Assembly: GCA_030435675.1 (NCBI GenBank)
Contig: CM059624.1
Span: 5,852,769 to 5,916,768 of the forward strand
Direction: 5' to 3'
Length of the DNA stretch: 64,000 nucleotides
Source of the DNA: Steinernema hermaphroditum
Lineage: Eukaryota; Nematoda; Chromadorea; Rhabditida; Steinernematidae
Shown: piece after piece, positions 10,684 through 21,571 of the stretch
How positions within the stretch are numbered: position 1 is the first letter of the stretch
How the letters are laid out: each line of letters begins with the position of its first letter
Notes under the pieces: generated by a model
Told to the model about the DNA's origin: nothing
What the model saw: only the letters and a program-made list of their open reading frames with translations
The model's database searches: none
Translations under genes and position numbers: made by a program

Positions 10684-12262
10684 TTATGCCGTTGATTTCA
10701 AGATGGGCTTCCAGTTAGCTGCAATCCACTTGGCGTCCATCAACAACTGGTTCGGGTCATCATTTCTCACTATCATGAAGAGGAGTTGATGGTTGATTAC
10801 TGTGGCCTTCTTCATCAGCTCTCCAAGTGGTTTTTGCCATTTTGCCTAACGCAATATTCACCTTTACTTGTCGTTCACTAAGACCCTACCGTTATCCCAC
10901 TCGAGATGTTCTCCTTGGAAGGAAGCTCTGTGTACTTTTCCAGGAGGCCATCTTGGCAAGGAAACCAGAGATAGATTTCATCGTTTGGCTTCATGCTCTT
11001 CACCACAGGGCGATAGCTGGGATCCATGTGACTCATGAGAAGTGCCGTCTCTTGACACACTCCACAAACTTTATGGCACACGCTGTTCGTTCGTCCACCT
11101 GCCGGGCGGTAGGAACATTCGACGAAGACGTATTCGTCGGAATACGGTCTTCTCTAAAAGAGGCCTATCTGCTTAATGCATTTTGATAGCGGGTACCTGG
11201 AATCCTTGAATGGTAAAGATGTGAGGTCGCGGTGGATTCAAGGAATCGATTGCATCGGCGACGAAGCTCTTCATGTTTGGAAAGGCGCTTTCCACGTTTT
11301 CGAATGTGTCCACTTGGATCAGAAGGGGATCGCCTGTCTTTATGTGCATGTCGTAGGACTTCCCGTACTCGAGATATCTGAGCACGAGAGGCTCGAACGT
11401 TCCATCTTCTAGAAGGCAAACGACGGCCAGAAATTCCCTCCCGACAATGAACTCTTCAATCAAGCAGGTCTAAAGAGGAATCGAATAGGAACCGAGCGTT
11501 CCTCTCTTACTTTGTCCTTTCCTTTGTTATCTTCGAGCCACCTCTTCATCTGCCTCCTGTTTCTAATCGTCGCAGTCCCACATCCCCCAGCCATGGCCGT
11601 AGGTCTTATGAAGACTGGATAGCCACCGACGGCTTCTTTCATCACCTTTAGAACACTTTCTGTATCAAAAGGTTCGACCAGATCGAGAGTAATCGATCTG
11701 GCTGTAGGCACTCCGTACTGCTTCACCGTTGCCAACATCAGTTCTTTGTCGTGGAGTCGAGCGACATCCTGAATCCCGACACCTGCAACCGACATAGCTT
11801 AAGATAGATGCTAAATCACTCACATCTAACGCCCAGTCTTTCACCCAGCCTCGCAACTTCTCTATTCGAAGACTCTTCTGTCAAGAGAAGTTCTATCTTC
11901 GATCTGTCTCGAACAATTTCTAGAAGCTCGTCTCCAAAGCGGTCTTTATCGGGTATCTTCACATCGTCGAAATTCTCCACGCCGTAGAAAGTATTCTTTT
12001 CTTGCTGAAAGACCCGCCGTACTTACTGCTTCGGCTTTGGATTACCTACATTGTAAAAGACGATAAGATCAAAACAGCTTCTGATGTACTCAGTCATAGA
12101 CGGTCGCACCACTTCGGGAACGAAAGCGATGAGTCCAGCATTCTCCGGCTTCTGGAAGTCCTTGAGGCAAGAGAAGAATTCGGGCGATCTTCTGATGACC
12201 ACAAAGAGTCTCTTCTTGGTCGCGGCCAGCCGACGTATACAGTCACGCTCTTCGGTCAGCAT
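10684..12262 (-). CDS. ATP-grasp ligase-like protein
   Basis: Six exons: 12262-12050, 12004-11824, 11782-11511, 11469-11197, 11153-10890 and 10845-10684, 454 aa; introns 41-45 nt. Pre-ATP-grasp domain at about residues 1-75 (LFVVIRR, GLIAFVP). The ATP lobe strand GGYPVFIRPTAMAGGCG (about 185-200) has Arg191 where classic enzymes have Lys. EEFIVGREF is at about 227-235, and Glu325/Arg329 sit in VECSYRPAGGR. The C-terminal KWQKPLG and AKWIAANW motifs are shared by all four copies. Most similar to the 6131-8080 copy, so the two are probably a recent duplicate pair. The ATG follows a GCCGCTAG acceptor by 4 nt, fitting trans-splicing. Function: likely a peptide or amide ligase of unknown substrate. 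Confidence 0.87.
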
Positions 12263-12465
12263 TTTCTAGCGGCACAAACGATTCGCACCTTTTCGGTGAT
12301 CTTAAATAGTGACTTGTCACTCTGTTGTTGAGCAAATTCGTCAAGTTTGACTTGTGATCATCAATAAGAACTTTAATTTTGCCCTATAAACACGTGGCGT
12401 TTTCAGACTCCTTCTCTGTGACCAAAACACAGGCACGTATGCATTTCGATTCCTGTTGTTCCACA

Positions 12466-12783
12466 CGAAGCACACGTGGCACACAGTATCAAAACGAGGT
12501 TATATTCTGATTTTATCGTGAGACAACGTGGAGCAGCCAGGATAGAATGGGGTTTGTCATGTTCCCCTAATTGTTCTCTCATTTGCCAGCTTGGCTGTAT
12601 GGAAGGCAATTCTCAATTTCACCTAAGATACATGCTAACTTGACAGAGAAAAAGATCACATTGTCCACGTGAACGTGACACATTCTGAACTTTGTAACGA
12701 TCGTCTCCTTCTGCGATCAAAATCCAAAGCGCCGTGGAAACGCCCGTCTAGAAAGGGAGATCATCTTGTTGTTGTGGTCTTTC
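12466..12783. repeat. diverged repeat unit 1 (blocks A and B)
   Basis: Block A (12466-12640) runs from CGAAGCACACGTGGC to GATACATGCTA, with GTTTGTCATGTTC and CTGTATGGAAGG inside. Block B (12721-12783) has AATCCAAAGCG and CGCCCGTCTAGAAAG. The same blocks recur at 13061-13309 in the order B then A, so the region looks like a shuffled or nested duplication. Confidence 0.65.
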
Positions 12784-13060
12784 ACTGATCAAGCCTAATT
12801 CGACGGTGATCAGCGCAATGATCAATTGCGATTTCCGTTACAACTGTACTGATCACAAAGAACTACAAGAGTGGAAGAGATGAAATGGTCTCAGAAAACC
12901 ATTTTGTGGAACATACCGACCGACTACGACGAACCGAAGCTCTAAAGATGATCTGAAGATAACACCAGGCTGTTGGAATGAAGCTTCGAATGTCGAATGG
13001 ATGTGCGGACGCTACGGTCGATGTAAATCGACATAGCTAATAAATGTAAATGTAATGTAA

Positions 13061-13309
13061 AATCCAAAGCGAAATGGCAACGCCCGTCTAGAAAGAGAGC
13101 TGATCTTTCCTTGTTGTTTTGGTCTTTCGAAGCACACGTGGCCCACCATAAAAACGAAGCTATACATTCCAGAAGTGCTGATGTTATCGTGAGGAGCAAG
13201 CATAGAATGTGGTTTGTCATGTTCACTTGATAGTTCTGTTACGTACCACTTTTATCAGCTTGACTGTATGGAAGGTGATTCTCAATTTCGCCTAAGATAC
13301 ATGCTATCT
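13061..13309. repeat. diverged repeat unit 2 (blocks B and A)
   Basis: Block B (13061-13127) is directly followed by block A (13127-13309). Both match unit 1 with scattered substitutions and small indels. No terminal inverted repeats or coding capacity are visible. Confidence 0.65.
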
Positions 13310-14095
13310 GGAAACAATCGGAAAAACCACATTGTTCACGAGGAGAAGAGACATTTGTGATTTCCGTTACATCTGCTCTGATCAGAAAGAAGTTTAATTA
13401 GTATTGATGCGGTCAAATTTATCGTTAAGCTCACTTCTCAACTATCCTCTTTGTGTTTTGTTGTTTTCATTACATAACTACTCATCTACCGCTCCTTATT
13501 CGCTATACAATGATGTTGATTTTTTCAGAACCTGTTTACCATTCAACTAACGGCGATGTGTAAAACAACAATGACGTGCAGCAAGGTTCTCACAGCACAA
13601 ATGTGATCAACCCCGTTAATTTCGATAGGCAGACCAAAAGTTAGCCTACGGCATGAATCATCATTGTATTGTCAATTTCATGAATCCTAATTTCAAAGTT
13701 CACGAAAACTTTGGTCGCGTTAAACGCTCTCTGTTTCAACTTGTCACAGTCGTGTTGGGTCTGTAATGATCACTAAAAACGTTTGATTACGCCAATTGGA
13801 GTCCCACCCAGCTGATCCCCGACAACTCATCCCCGACAGAAAATCTTACTGCTACGACAGAGACCGCAGGCCGTCATGCAGCTACATCTTCGCATCACAT
13901 CACCCGTACTATGTGGAACCACCCAAGTCTATCTGTGAGATAACCTTGGATGCCTTCTCGCTGATAGTCCCTAGCGATGACTTCATAGATATTCTACAGA
14001 TGAATGGGATGACTTGTCGTAGAGATGAGCTACGGTGAGCTGCTCCTGAACCGCTTAAACCTCTTATCTATCAGCTGAATAGGAGGTAATAACTT

Positions 14096-15507
14096 TCAAT
14101 TCCACACAACGTTCCACAACTCATGCAACTCTCCGACATAGATGGTAGTGTAGGCACCTCGTGGATCGTCTGATCGATGTTTGAAAGTGATTAGCGGCAG
14201 ACCGTTGTGTTCCACTACCAGCTCTCCAGGAACGTTCAGAATGGTGATTTCAAACATTTCTCCCTTTTGGAAGGGAAAGCTGACGGACGCCGTTTCTTCT
14301 CGTTCCCAGACCAGGTACTTCAGAGAGTTTGCGACGACCTAAACCCCAGATTTCGGAAAGATTTCGCAGTGGAGCGGGAGAACCTTGGACTGGCTGAAGC
14401 GTGCATTGAGATAGAAGGGTTTCTCGGCGTTCACATCGACGAATCCCAATTCGAAGTCGTCGGTGGCCACGCCGGTAACAACCACTCGTCCTTCTGAAAT
14501 ATTCCCCCAATTTTATGTTTGTTCTCAAGGGTGTTGCCTATCATGGGACCGTAGGTGTTAAGGAAAGGAGTGTGAATAGGTCCTCCACCCCACTCGACGG
14601 AGTCCATGGTGGCATCGCCAAACATGGAGATCTGCTTTATCCGATCGAGCGGCAATCTAGGAAGAGAGCGCTAAGTTCGAAATCCGTTCGGAACTCACTG
14701 ATGGCTTATCTCATACATCATAATGTGGTTGAGGTAGATTTCGAACTTGTACTGCTGGCAACGGATGTGGATAGCAAACTTTTGCCCGGATGTGTAGTAG
14801 TGTTGGAAGTGGGTTTCGGTGCCCCAAACTCCGTCCTGAATATGAAAAAACGATGAATAGAAAGGTGAAATGCTGAAAAATGTGCCGACACTTATACCAT
14901 GCATCATTATTTCTATTTGATCTATTCTTTCTCTATTTGTTTATTTGGTCTATTTGCCTTGATCATGCATCAAATTATCCAGAACGCCTGCTTTATTAAC
15001 ATAATTGAATGTGAATGGAGCGTACCTGCATCGTGTTGAGGACGGCGGTTCCGTGGTTGTGTATGTTCATGTGGAACGGCATATACTCGTTTCCTTGTCC
15101 GTGGTTCTGCGTGAGATAAATAGAGAAGCTAAAGAAGATATGATTATATGACAGAACTATGAAGGCAGCAGTACTGTGAAAAGTCCAAATTGAAACGCCC
15201 CGAGAAACGGACTAATTGACCGACTGTGATTGGGGCATCCAGATCGACTGTGACGGGAAGGGCATTCTAAAAGAAGATCCGTGAAATAGGAGAATTCACT
15301 CCTCTTTTTTGTTATTTTTTAAAGTACTTATTTATTCATATTTTTAAAGGATGCCACTTCTGTACATAGCATCAGATCTCCACTTACAATTCGAACAAAT
15401 CGATTCATCCCATCCACAGTCACATTTGGGCTTTTCATCGCCGACACACCATCACTGCTCAGTCCACAGAGAAGACACAAGAGAAATGGGAAGTAGCTGA
15501 GAGGCAT
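14096..15507 (-). CDS. secreted two-domain galectin
   Basis: Exons 15507-15388, 15266-15175, 15128-15026, 14835-14699, 14656-14538, 14493-14384 and 14338-14096 give 307 aa. Residues 1-23 form a signal peptide (SYFPFLLCLLCGL), whereas classic galectins have none. Galectin domain 1 (about 35-200) keeps the fold landmarks: FHMNIHNHG, LNTM, the key Trp in GVWGTE, then KFAIHI, FEIYLNH and FGDATMDSVEW. The sugar-binding H-N-R/N/W/E-R set is only partly kept: the two Arg positions are His and Thr. Domain 2 starts EGRVVVTG and ends VVWN; it lacks the binding Trp and is likely structural. The intron 14537-14494 has a GC donor, supported by exact alignment with the neighbouring galectin. Expected role: binding of beta-galactoside glycans outside the cell. 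Confidence 0.88.
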
Positions 15508-15937
15508 TGTCGACAGTCAACCGTTCCTGAGATGGTGGCGGTTAAGGGACACCGCCTACACGAGGAGGACGCCGTTCAAATGTGGCATTAATATTCCGAC
15601 ATTTCCGCAGCGCGTCGACGTCTTTTGAGAAACGGCGAATTTATGGGCTTCACATTTACGCCAAAAGGGACAAAAGAAGGCAAATAACAAACAGAGGTAG
15701 AATCATAAAAATAGCGAAGAAAACATACTAAACTCGAGCATAATTGCCAATTTGGACCGCTTTAGATTTACCCTGTTCTTTCTTCCACGTCACCTTGGAT
15801 TATTAGATTAGAGAAGGTGACTCGGACTCTATCCACTCTACCCAATTCATGGAATTCGAGTCTGAGTAATTGAATGAAACACAGTACGGTGGTCGTTTAA
15901 GTACAACAGTTAGTCCATACTGCTCAAGGAAATATAG

Positions 15938-16007
15938 GTTAAGACGCCAAAATTGGACAAATGAATGTTGATTCATTTGTCCGATTTTCTTAACTTATCG
16001 TCTTAAC
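15938..16007. repeat. foldback (hairpin) element
   Basis: Outer arms GTTAAGACG (15938-15946) and CGTCTTAAC (15999-16007) are perfect inverted repeats. Inner arms 15951-15966 and 15971-15986 pair at 15 of 16 positions around a 4-nt loop. It runs into a tandem tract of TCTTAACTTA-like units up to about 16028. It could be a tiny foldback transposon relic or a cruciform. Confidence 0.75.
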
Positions 16008-16239
16008 TTATCTTAACTTAACTTAACGTCTTGACTGCCGGTTGTACTCTACGAGTCAAGTTGGTTCGATTGCTTCTGTATATCTTGAATCAAGGGCATT
16101 ACGACGTCAAAGACACCTATTTTGGCACAAAAGAGAGCACATATCACACCGTAGCGGCTAATCTTCTTCGGCACCGTGCGCGATGGAATCAGCGAAGTAC
16201 CCGTTAACTGGCTACTGGATGGAACTGCAACAACCATGG

Positions 16240-16397
16240 CCTTCTGGGAGCCGAAGTTATCATTGCGGGCAACATAAAAGGCCAAGAACGACCGCTCATT
16301 CGCCGGACCTCAGAGAGTGCGACCCGACCGATTGACACAAAGTCCAATTCAACTTTATTCAGAGAACGAGTGCCACCGACACAAATGAAAGACCTGG
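16240..16397. repeat. dispersed repeat, copy 2
   Basis: Diverged copy of 2215-2330, with the same ordered blocks (CTTCTGGGAGCCG, GACCTCAGAG, CGACCGAT, ACACAAATGAAA). No ORF or terminal repeats are visible. Confidence 0.5.
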
Positions 16398-17200
16398 TTC
16401 GATTGTACTTCCTTGAAATTGAGTCAGATTAATTCAGCGTTTCCAACGGTGCGACCATTTCGGAATGACGACTTCCTTTTCCAAATAAATCTGGATAGTT
16501 TGAAGATTACGGTGTTTGGATATTGGAACATACTTGTATCACGATTAGAATTGTGGCTTATCGTTTTGGAATCATAAAAACCTGACCGGTAGTCAATTTC
16601 TTGGCATCGACCATATCACCTCCTGCATAATTCCATAGTGCACCAGAAGAATTTTATTATCGGGCGTGGCATCCACTGTGGTGTGCGTGACTCTATGTTA
16701 GCTACGTACACGGCTGACACCCAAGAGCAAAGTCATTTCGAAAACACGGAAGGGAAGGAAAGGAATGTATGTACCTAAATGCCTAAACATTTATTCATAC
16801 AACATATAGCGATCGATGTTTTATTGCGCCACTTTCATTTGGGACAATGTTAGTCGAAAGGTCTCTATAATGGTAAGAATACTGACCAAATTTTTTTCGA
16901 CTATGTGTACAGTTCTTCATTTTGCGTGTTTTGGATTGATTCAGCTCTACCGGACGAGTTGTTCGTTTTCATGGGTCATCTTGCGGATCTTTTGTCCATC
17001 GACGGGCCTGCCCGGAACATAATGAGAATTTAATCAGTTCGGTACAATTTTTCGCTGAACACGAACCTGAGGCAAACGGCCACCATGCATGTGCTGGACA
17101 CCTAATACGTACGGTTTTTTTGCTAGGGTACTGTATAGTGCATGTCATTTATGTAACGAAAGAATCAGCAACGAAAACATTGACGTTAGTTCATGAAACG

Positions 17201-18521
17201 TTAGTTCCAAACAATATTATACACAAGGGCGTTTTCATTAACCCAGACCCCGATGTAGTCGCGCAGTGGATTCGCTGTGCGGTGTTTGAACGTCAAAATG
17301 AGTTCGCCATCAACAACAACCTTAAAAGAACGGTTACGGTATCGTAGCTGCATATATGGCTTACTCGAACTTCTTTGACATTCACAAGGAGCATAAGTTC
17401 GAAGTGTTGAGATTGATCGAACGGGAACTTCGACGCCCTCTCTTCCAATCCCCAAGCGTTTTTCAGATACGAGTTTGCCAGTGCCTCAAACATCGGATTA
17501 CAGGAGACTAATCCTTTATAGATACCGTCTTTTCGTTGAACCTGACGGTGAAATAGAAAGCCTTCTCGAGCATAGGATCCAGGAGGGCCATTTCGAAGGT
17601 CTCTTCTGTAAAAGCTCCATTGACTACCACGCGTCCCTCTAAAGATCGATGTCGAATTATGTGCATTATGTTGACGGAATACCTAGCATGAGAGGGAACG
17701 TCTCAAAAAGTGGCGTGTCACGGTCAAGTCCTCCCCACTCCACGTGATCGATCACGGCGTCACCGTCCAGCGAGATTTGTGTGATTAATCCAAGTGCATG
17801 ACTGTGAAATCACATTGGTTACGAAATAAGCCGGAAACGAACGAAGTTGTGAGGTACGCATAGATCTTGTGATTAACTATGATATTAAACAGCGTCTCGT
17901 CATTGCGGTCGGTGATGCAAATGAGAATCACAAATGGCTTGCCGGGCTGAAGACTGTTCATCACCCCCCTCTCTTTCGAATCCTGTGGAATCCAGAACTC
18001 GTAGGGATCTACAATTTCGCCTCTCTGAAGTGGACTGCATGAGATGGACTAGAACAGTGTGATTACCTCTATCTCTTTCGTTATCAATTGATCCTTCTGC
18101 GCACTGAAATGTAAGGGAGCATACTCGTTGTTGTGGTTATGGTTTGTTCCCAAAGTGATATTGAATCTATTTGCTACATAAAAACAGGTTTTCGATGCAA
18201 ACTTTACTCTTTTAAGTCAACTGAGAAGCGACCTTCTATCCTTATCGATTCACCGAGGGAGAAGGGTTCGAAAATATCGATGATTGAGGGAAGCGACACC
18301 TAAAAGAGGGCGCCTGACCGGAGAGAGAAGTACTTGACTACCTTGCTCTTCTGCTTGTTCTTTCCGTCAAGCGTTCGTCTATACTTCTCAGGTATTACAG
18401 GGTTTCTGTGCCTCCAACGCCGCGATGGTGCTCTCGAAGAAGAGGCTGCGGCGTCCAGGATTCCAAAAAACCAAAGGAGAAGAAGAAGACGTCCGCTCCA
18501 AAGCAGCATTTCGATGCACAA
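17201..18521 (-). CDS. secreted two-domain galectin with a frame break
   Basis: Exons 18521-18342, 18299-18208, 18166-18067, 18024-17858, 17802-17683, 17638-17526, 17484-17386 and 17347-17201 align with the first galectin in order and in nearly every phase. The N-terminus has a signal peptide (LLLLLWFFGILDAAA) and then a basic stretch. Domain 1 has HNHNNEY, LHFSAQ, FNIIVNHKIYAH and VEWGG; domain 2 starts EGRVVVNG and ends NIVWN. In exon 17802-17683 the frame shifts by one base: QISLDG is read in one frame and AVIDHVEWGG in the next, at about 17757-17763. With one base discounted the product would be 338 aa. This is either a young pseudogene or a base-calling error; the other seven exons are intact. 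The binding Trp of domain 1 is not obvious. Confidence 0.75.
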
Positions 18522-20512
18522 TGAAAAGACGATCCTTCAGGGACGGCAACGTGCTGCAAACCAAATGTGTTATCAATATTCCGAGTGCTCCTGGTGCTAA
18601 GAAGGCATCAAAGCTAGAGAATTCTTGCACGACCACAAAAATAGATCCATTATTGCCCAAATGTCAAACATTCTCTGCGAGGAAAGACTAATCAAAACAC
18701 GTTAATTATGATAATCATAGCTTTTTTTATACTTTGATCCCGGAAGTCAACTTCTCCAATGTAACACTCCAGTCATCACTAGCAGCATGATGCCAGATAT
18801 CCGGTTGCATTAGAAGTCATCCTAAAGGTCGCCCACGCTCTGAGGACACCTTCACCTGGCTCAAATCGGGTCTATCCGAAGGCCGCATCTCCTTGCCTCA
18901 CATCTTGGGGCAGATATTCTTTGAACACTCCATCGCTGATTTCGATCAATGCGCTTTCATCCAGTCTTGCAGTAGCATCCAATTCTCGTTTTTGAAGTGC
19001 TCGTGAGCGAATCTTGCCACATATGCCTTCACAATCTGTTATGGAACAGTATGTAGACACTAATCCTCTAATCGCCTTCCACTCTGGTGCTTACAGCGAC
19101 TTCGACTCGACTACGCCTACCTTGTCGCTAAAACTACCTTGTCGCACAAGCCAATCCAAACTCCTAAAACTTCAAATTGCGCATGGTAATCTCACGCAGA
19201 CCTCACAAAAAAGCCATAACACCTCCTTAGTACCTCGTAAACTGTGTAAGTACAACATGATAAGTTTCTTCCGCAAGCCATGGGCGCTTGGCTCCGTGAT
19301 AGATTGCCTCGCCTCAGTGGATGACACGAAGTGCTCCTTCGAAAATGTTGCATACATTAAAAACTTATTTTTATCGGGGACGGCTATATATAAGTTTGAG
19401 CAGTAATTGTGTGCTACTGCTTTTGTTTAGCGTCGCGTCTTTTATGCGTAATCACAGTAGCATGGTTCGTGATGAGCTTGAGATCTAGGTATACGTTGAC
19501 AATCAACACCCTTGGAAATATTCTCGTTTGCCAGACTCTTTTGACATTTCTACATCGTCTGATGCACGTGTTATATGCATCCTAGTCTTTCGAAAAAACA
19601 CGCAACCCAAAAGACAAAGGAAATGCCACGTTGTCTCTTCTTTAAAGCGAGGCAAATTACGCAGGTACTATGTTGCACTCTGTCTCTGAACAATACCGTA
19701 ATTGCTGACTTCAAGAAATCCTTGACAGTCATAACATGTCTGACGGCGCTCGTCATGTCGTGCGGAACGCTACGATTGGAATTGATGAGCAAGTGAGAAG
19801 ATCTCCTACCTTTAAAATTGGGCATTAACATACATACGTAGAAAATAACACGGGTTACACTAAGCGAATGATTCAAAGCCGAAACTCTTTACAATCTTTA
19901 CAAACCTTCGGTCTATCGTAACAACAGGGTAGACCTAAAAGTCCTGAAGTCCACAAGGTAGACCGAAGATAAGATGGAGAGTTGACTGGTTGATAACTGT
20001 GGGAAAACAACGCTGGTAGAATCTGGGAAGAACCGAATTTCTTTCAGCATGGTGCAAGCGAGGAATTGAATTGCCTCGACGCTTCCTCTGACGAACTCAC
20101 CGAGGAGAAAATCCTACTTGCTTCATCGGTGGTGATAAGGTGCTTTGTGAAACATATGATTTTGCAAATAAAGTTCAAACAAACCGCCTCATGAAGATAT
20201 CACTGAATTCTAAAGCTCTTCTGAACTTCTGAACTTAACAGCTTCATAACAATTTACTTTCTGTTCGCGAGGCTAGCTAATTCCGCCGTATCACACCGTA
20301 GTCGCTTGTCTCTTTCCGGTTGTGTCAAGTGCCATTGATAATTCCTTCCTTCCACTAATCTGTGCATAAGAAGCCGCCGCTCTCGCTAAACCTCATCTGA
20401 TCCGTCTACGCAAGTGGTCTTAGGAACGTATTTATTATAGATAAATACAGCAAATAGTCATCTAATTCACTTCGTCCCAACAAACGCCCTCCTTGGAGAA
20501 TCGCCGATGTAC
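18522..20512. other. no gene recognised
   Basis: Upstream of the second galectin. Open frames at 19014-19406 (+) and 18872-19060 (-) have no family features, clear splice support or signal peptide. I call nothing here. Confidence 0.4.
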
Positions 20513-21571
20513 TTAGCCACGGAGGCCGCGGTAGTTCATGCTGCCTGAGTTCAGGTTACCGTCCTTGAAGAGGTTGGACGCCAGGATCGACATCCACGGC
20601 TCGTTGCGCTTCGCAGTCGCGATGACATCGCCTTGGTCGTTGAGAATCGCCTGAAGAAGAGAGAACATTAGATATGGAGAAGTCGACGATTCAATATATC
20701 CATCCTCCCAACTTCCTGCATCTGCAAAAGCACTTTTTCGGCCCTTTCGAAATTTCTCCCCATCTTCGTGTTTGTTTCCAAGAGACGCGACGGCAAATTC
20801 GACGTCAGAAAATCGACGAATTAACCATGCGCCAATGTATAAAACATTAATCAAAGGTACGTAGCTGGCTATTTTTTAAAGTGATCCCACGACAGCCAAG
20901 ACGCCGCGGTGCTTTCAAAGGGAACCCCCTTGAACTACACTCGGTTACGATGATGTCACGCGCCCACTTTAAAAATAATAGACCTGTTTGTCGTGAGTTG
21001 GATCAGCGGTTTTGTGAATTTCAGTCCAATTTTCCGTTATTAACACCTCTCACTTTCGAGAAAATAATTCGAAATGGTCAGTGAGCACGCAAGGGCCACT
21101 TTTTATGGAACCGCACTTTATGATCGTCGGACATGCCCTACCCAACAGCGCACGTTTTGACGCGTGACCTGCTAAGCGTCATGTTTATCCAACGCCTCCT
21201 TAATTGAAACCTCATCCTCTGCAGCGGCACGGGTTTATTCCCTTTGGACAGTGAGGCCATGCCTATTCAAGCAAAGAAAAAACGATTAACAAACATTTTG
21301 GTTTCTTTCGTCATTTTTATCACTTTCTCATTGTATTAATCTTTGGTGAATACTCAACCCTGGATCTTAACAGGAAAGCTCTTTTTGAGACAGAAAAACG
21401 AACCATGAAGGGAGGTTCCGGCCGACCGGCTTGGAGCCGTTCCATCAGATTCGGCGATTCGGGCGACGTCGAGGCGGATACAGCCACCGACGCCAGAAGG
21501 ACGAAGATGGCGAGAATCAGGAAGTGGAGACTAGAGGGTGTGAGTGGGGTCTGGGAGCTGGAGGAAGCCAT
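20513..21571 (-). CDS. putative neuropeptide-like secreted precursor
   Basis: Exon 1 (21571-21404) starts a few bases after a CTGATTAG acceptor and encodes a signal peptide (LHFLILAIFVLLASVAVSA). The last exon (20650-20513) follows TCTTCTTCAG and encodes 45 aa containing a dibasic KR followed by about 30 residues ending YRGLRG and a stop, the layout of a prohormone with a C-terminal Gly amidation signal. Both exons join in phase 0. An extra 17-codon exon (20763-20713, also phase 0) may lie between them, which would give 118 aa. The exon 1 donor (GTTCGT) is weak, so that junction is uncertain. I cannot assign it to a named peptide family; other small secreted proteins remain possible. Confidence 0.45.

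Larger units (their letters stand above)
12263..14095. other. gene-free region rich in diverged repeats
   Basis: Holds the duplicated blocks described separately and many TGATCA motifs. An 80-codon open frame at 13796-14038 has no recognisable features and is not called. Confidence 0.45.
15508..17200. other. intergenic between two galectin genes
   Basis: Contains the upstream region of the first galectin, a foldback hairpin (15938-16007), a short TCTTAACTTA tandem tract and dispersed repeat copy 2. No coding exon was recognised. Confidence 0.45.

Noticed and set aside
13796..14038. 80-codon plus-strand frame
   Set aside because: No signal peptide, domain or splice context.
17348..17370. Very small (17 or 23 nt) intron or frameshift in the second galectin near its end
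   Set aside because: A 38-nt intron (17385-17348) with GTGAAT donor and ATGCAG acceptor restores the frame and the galectin spacing exactly.
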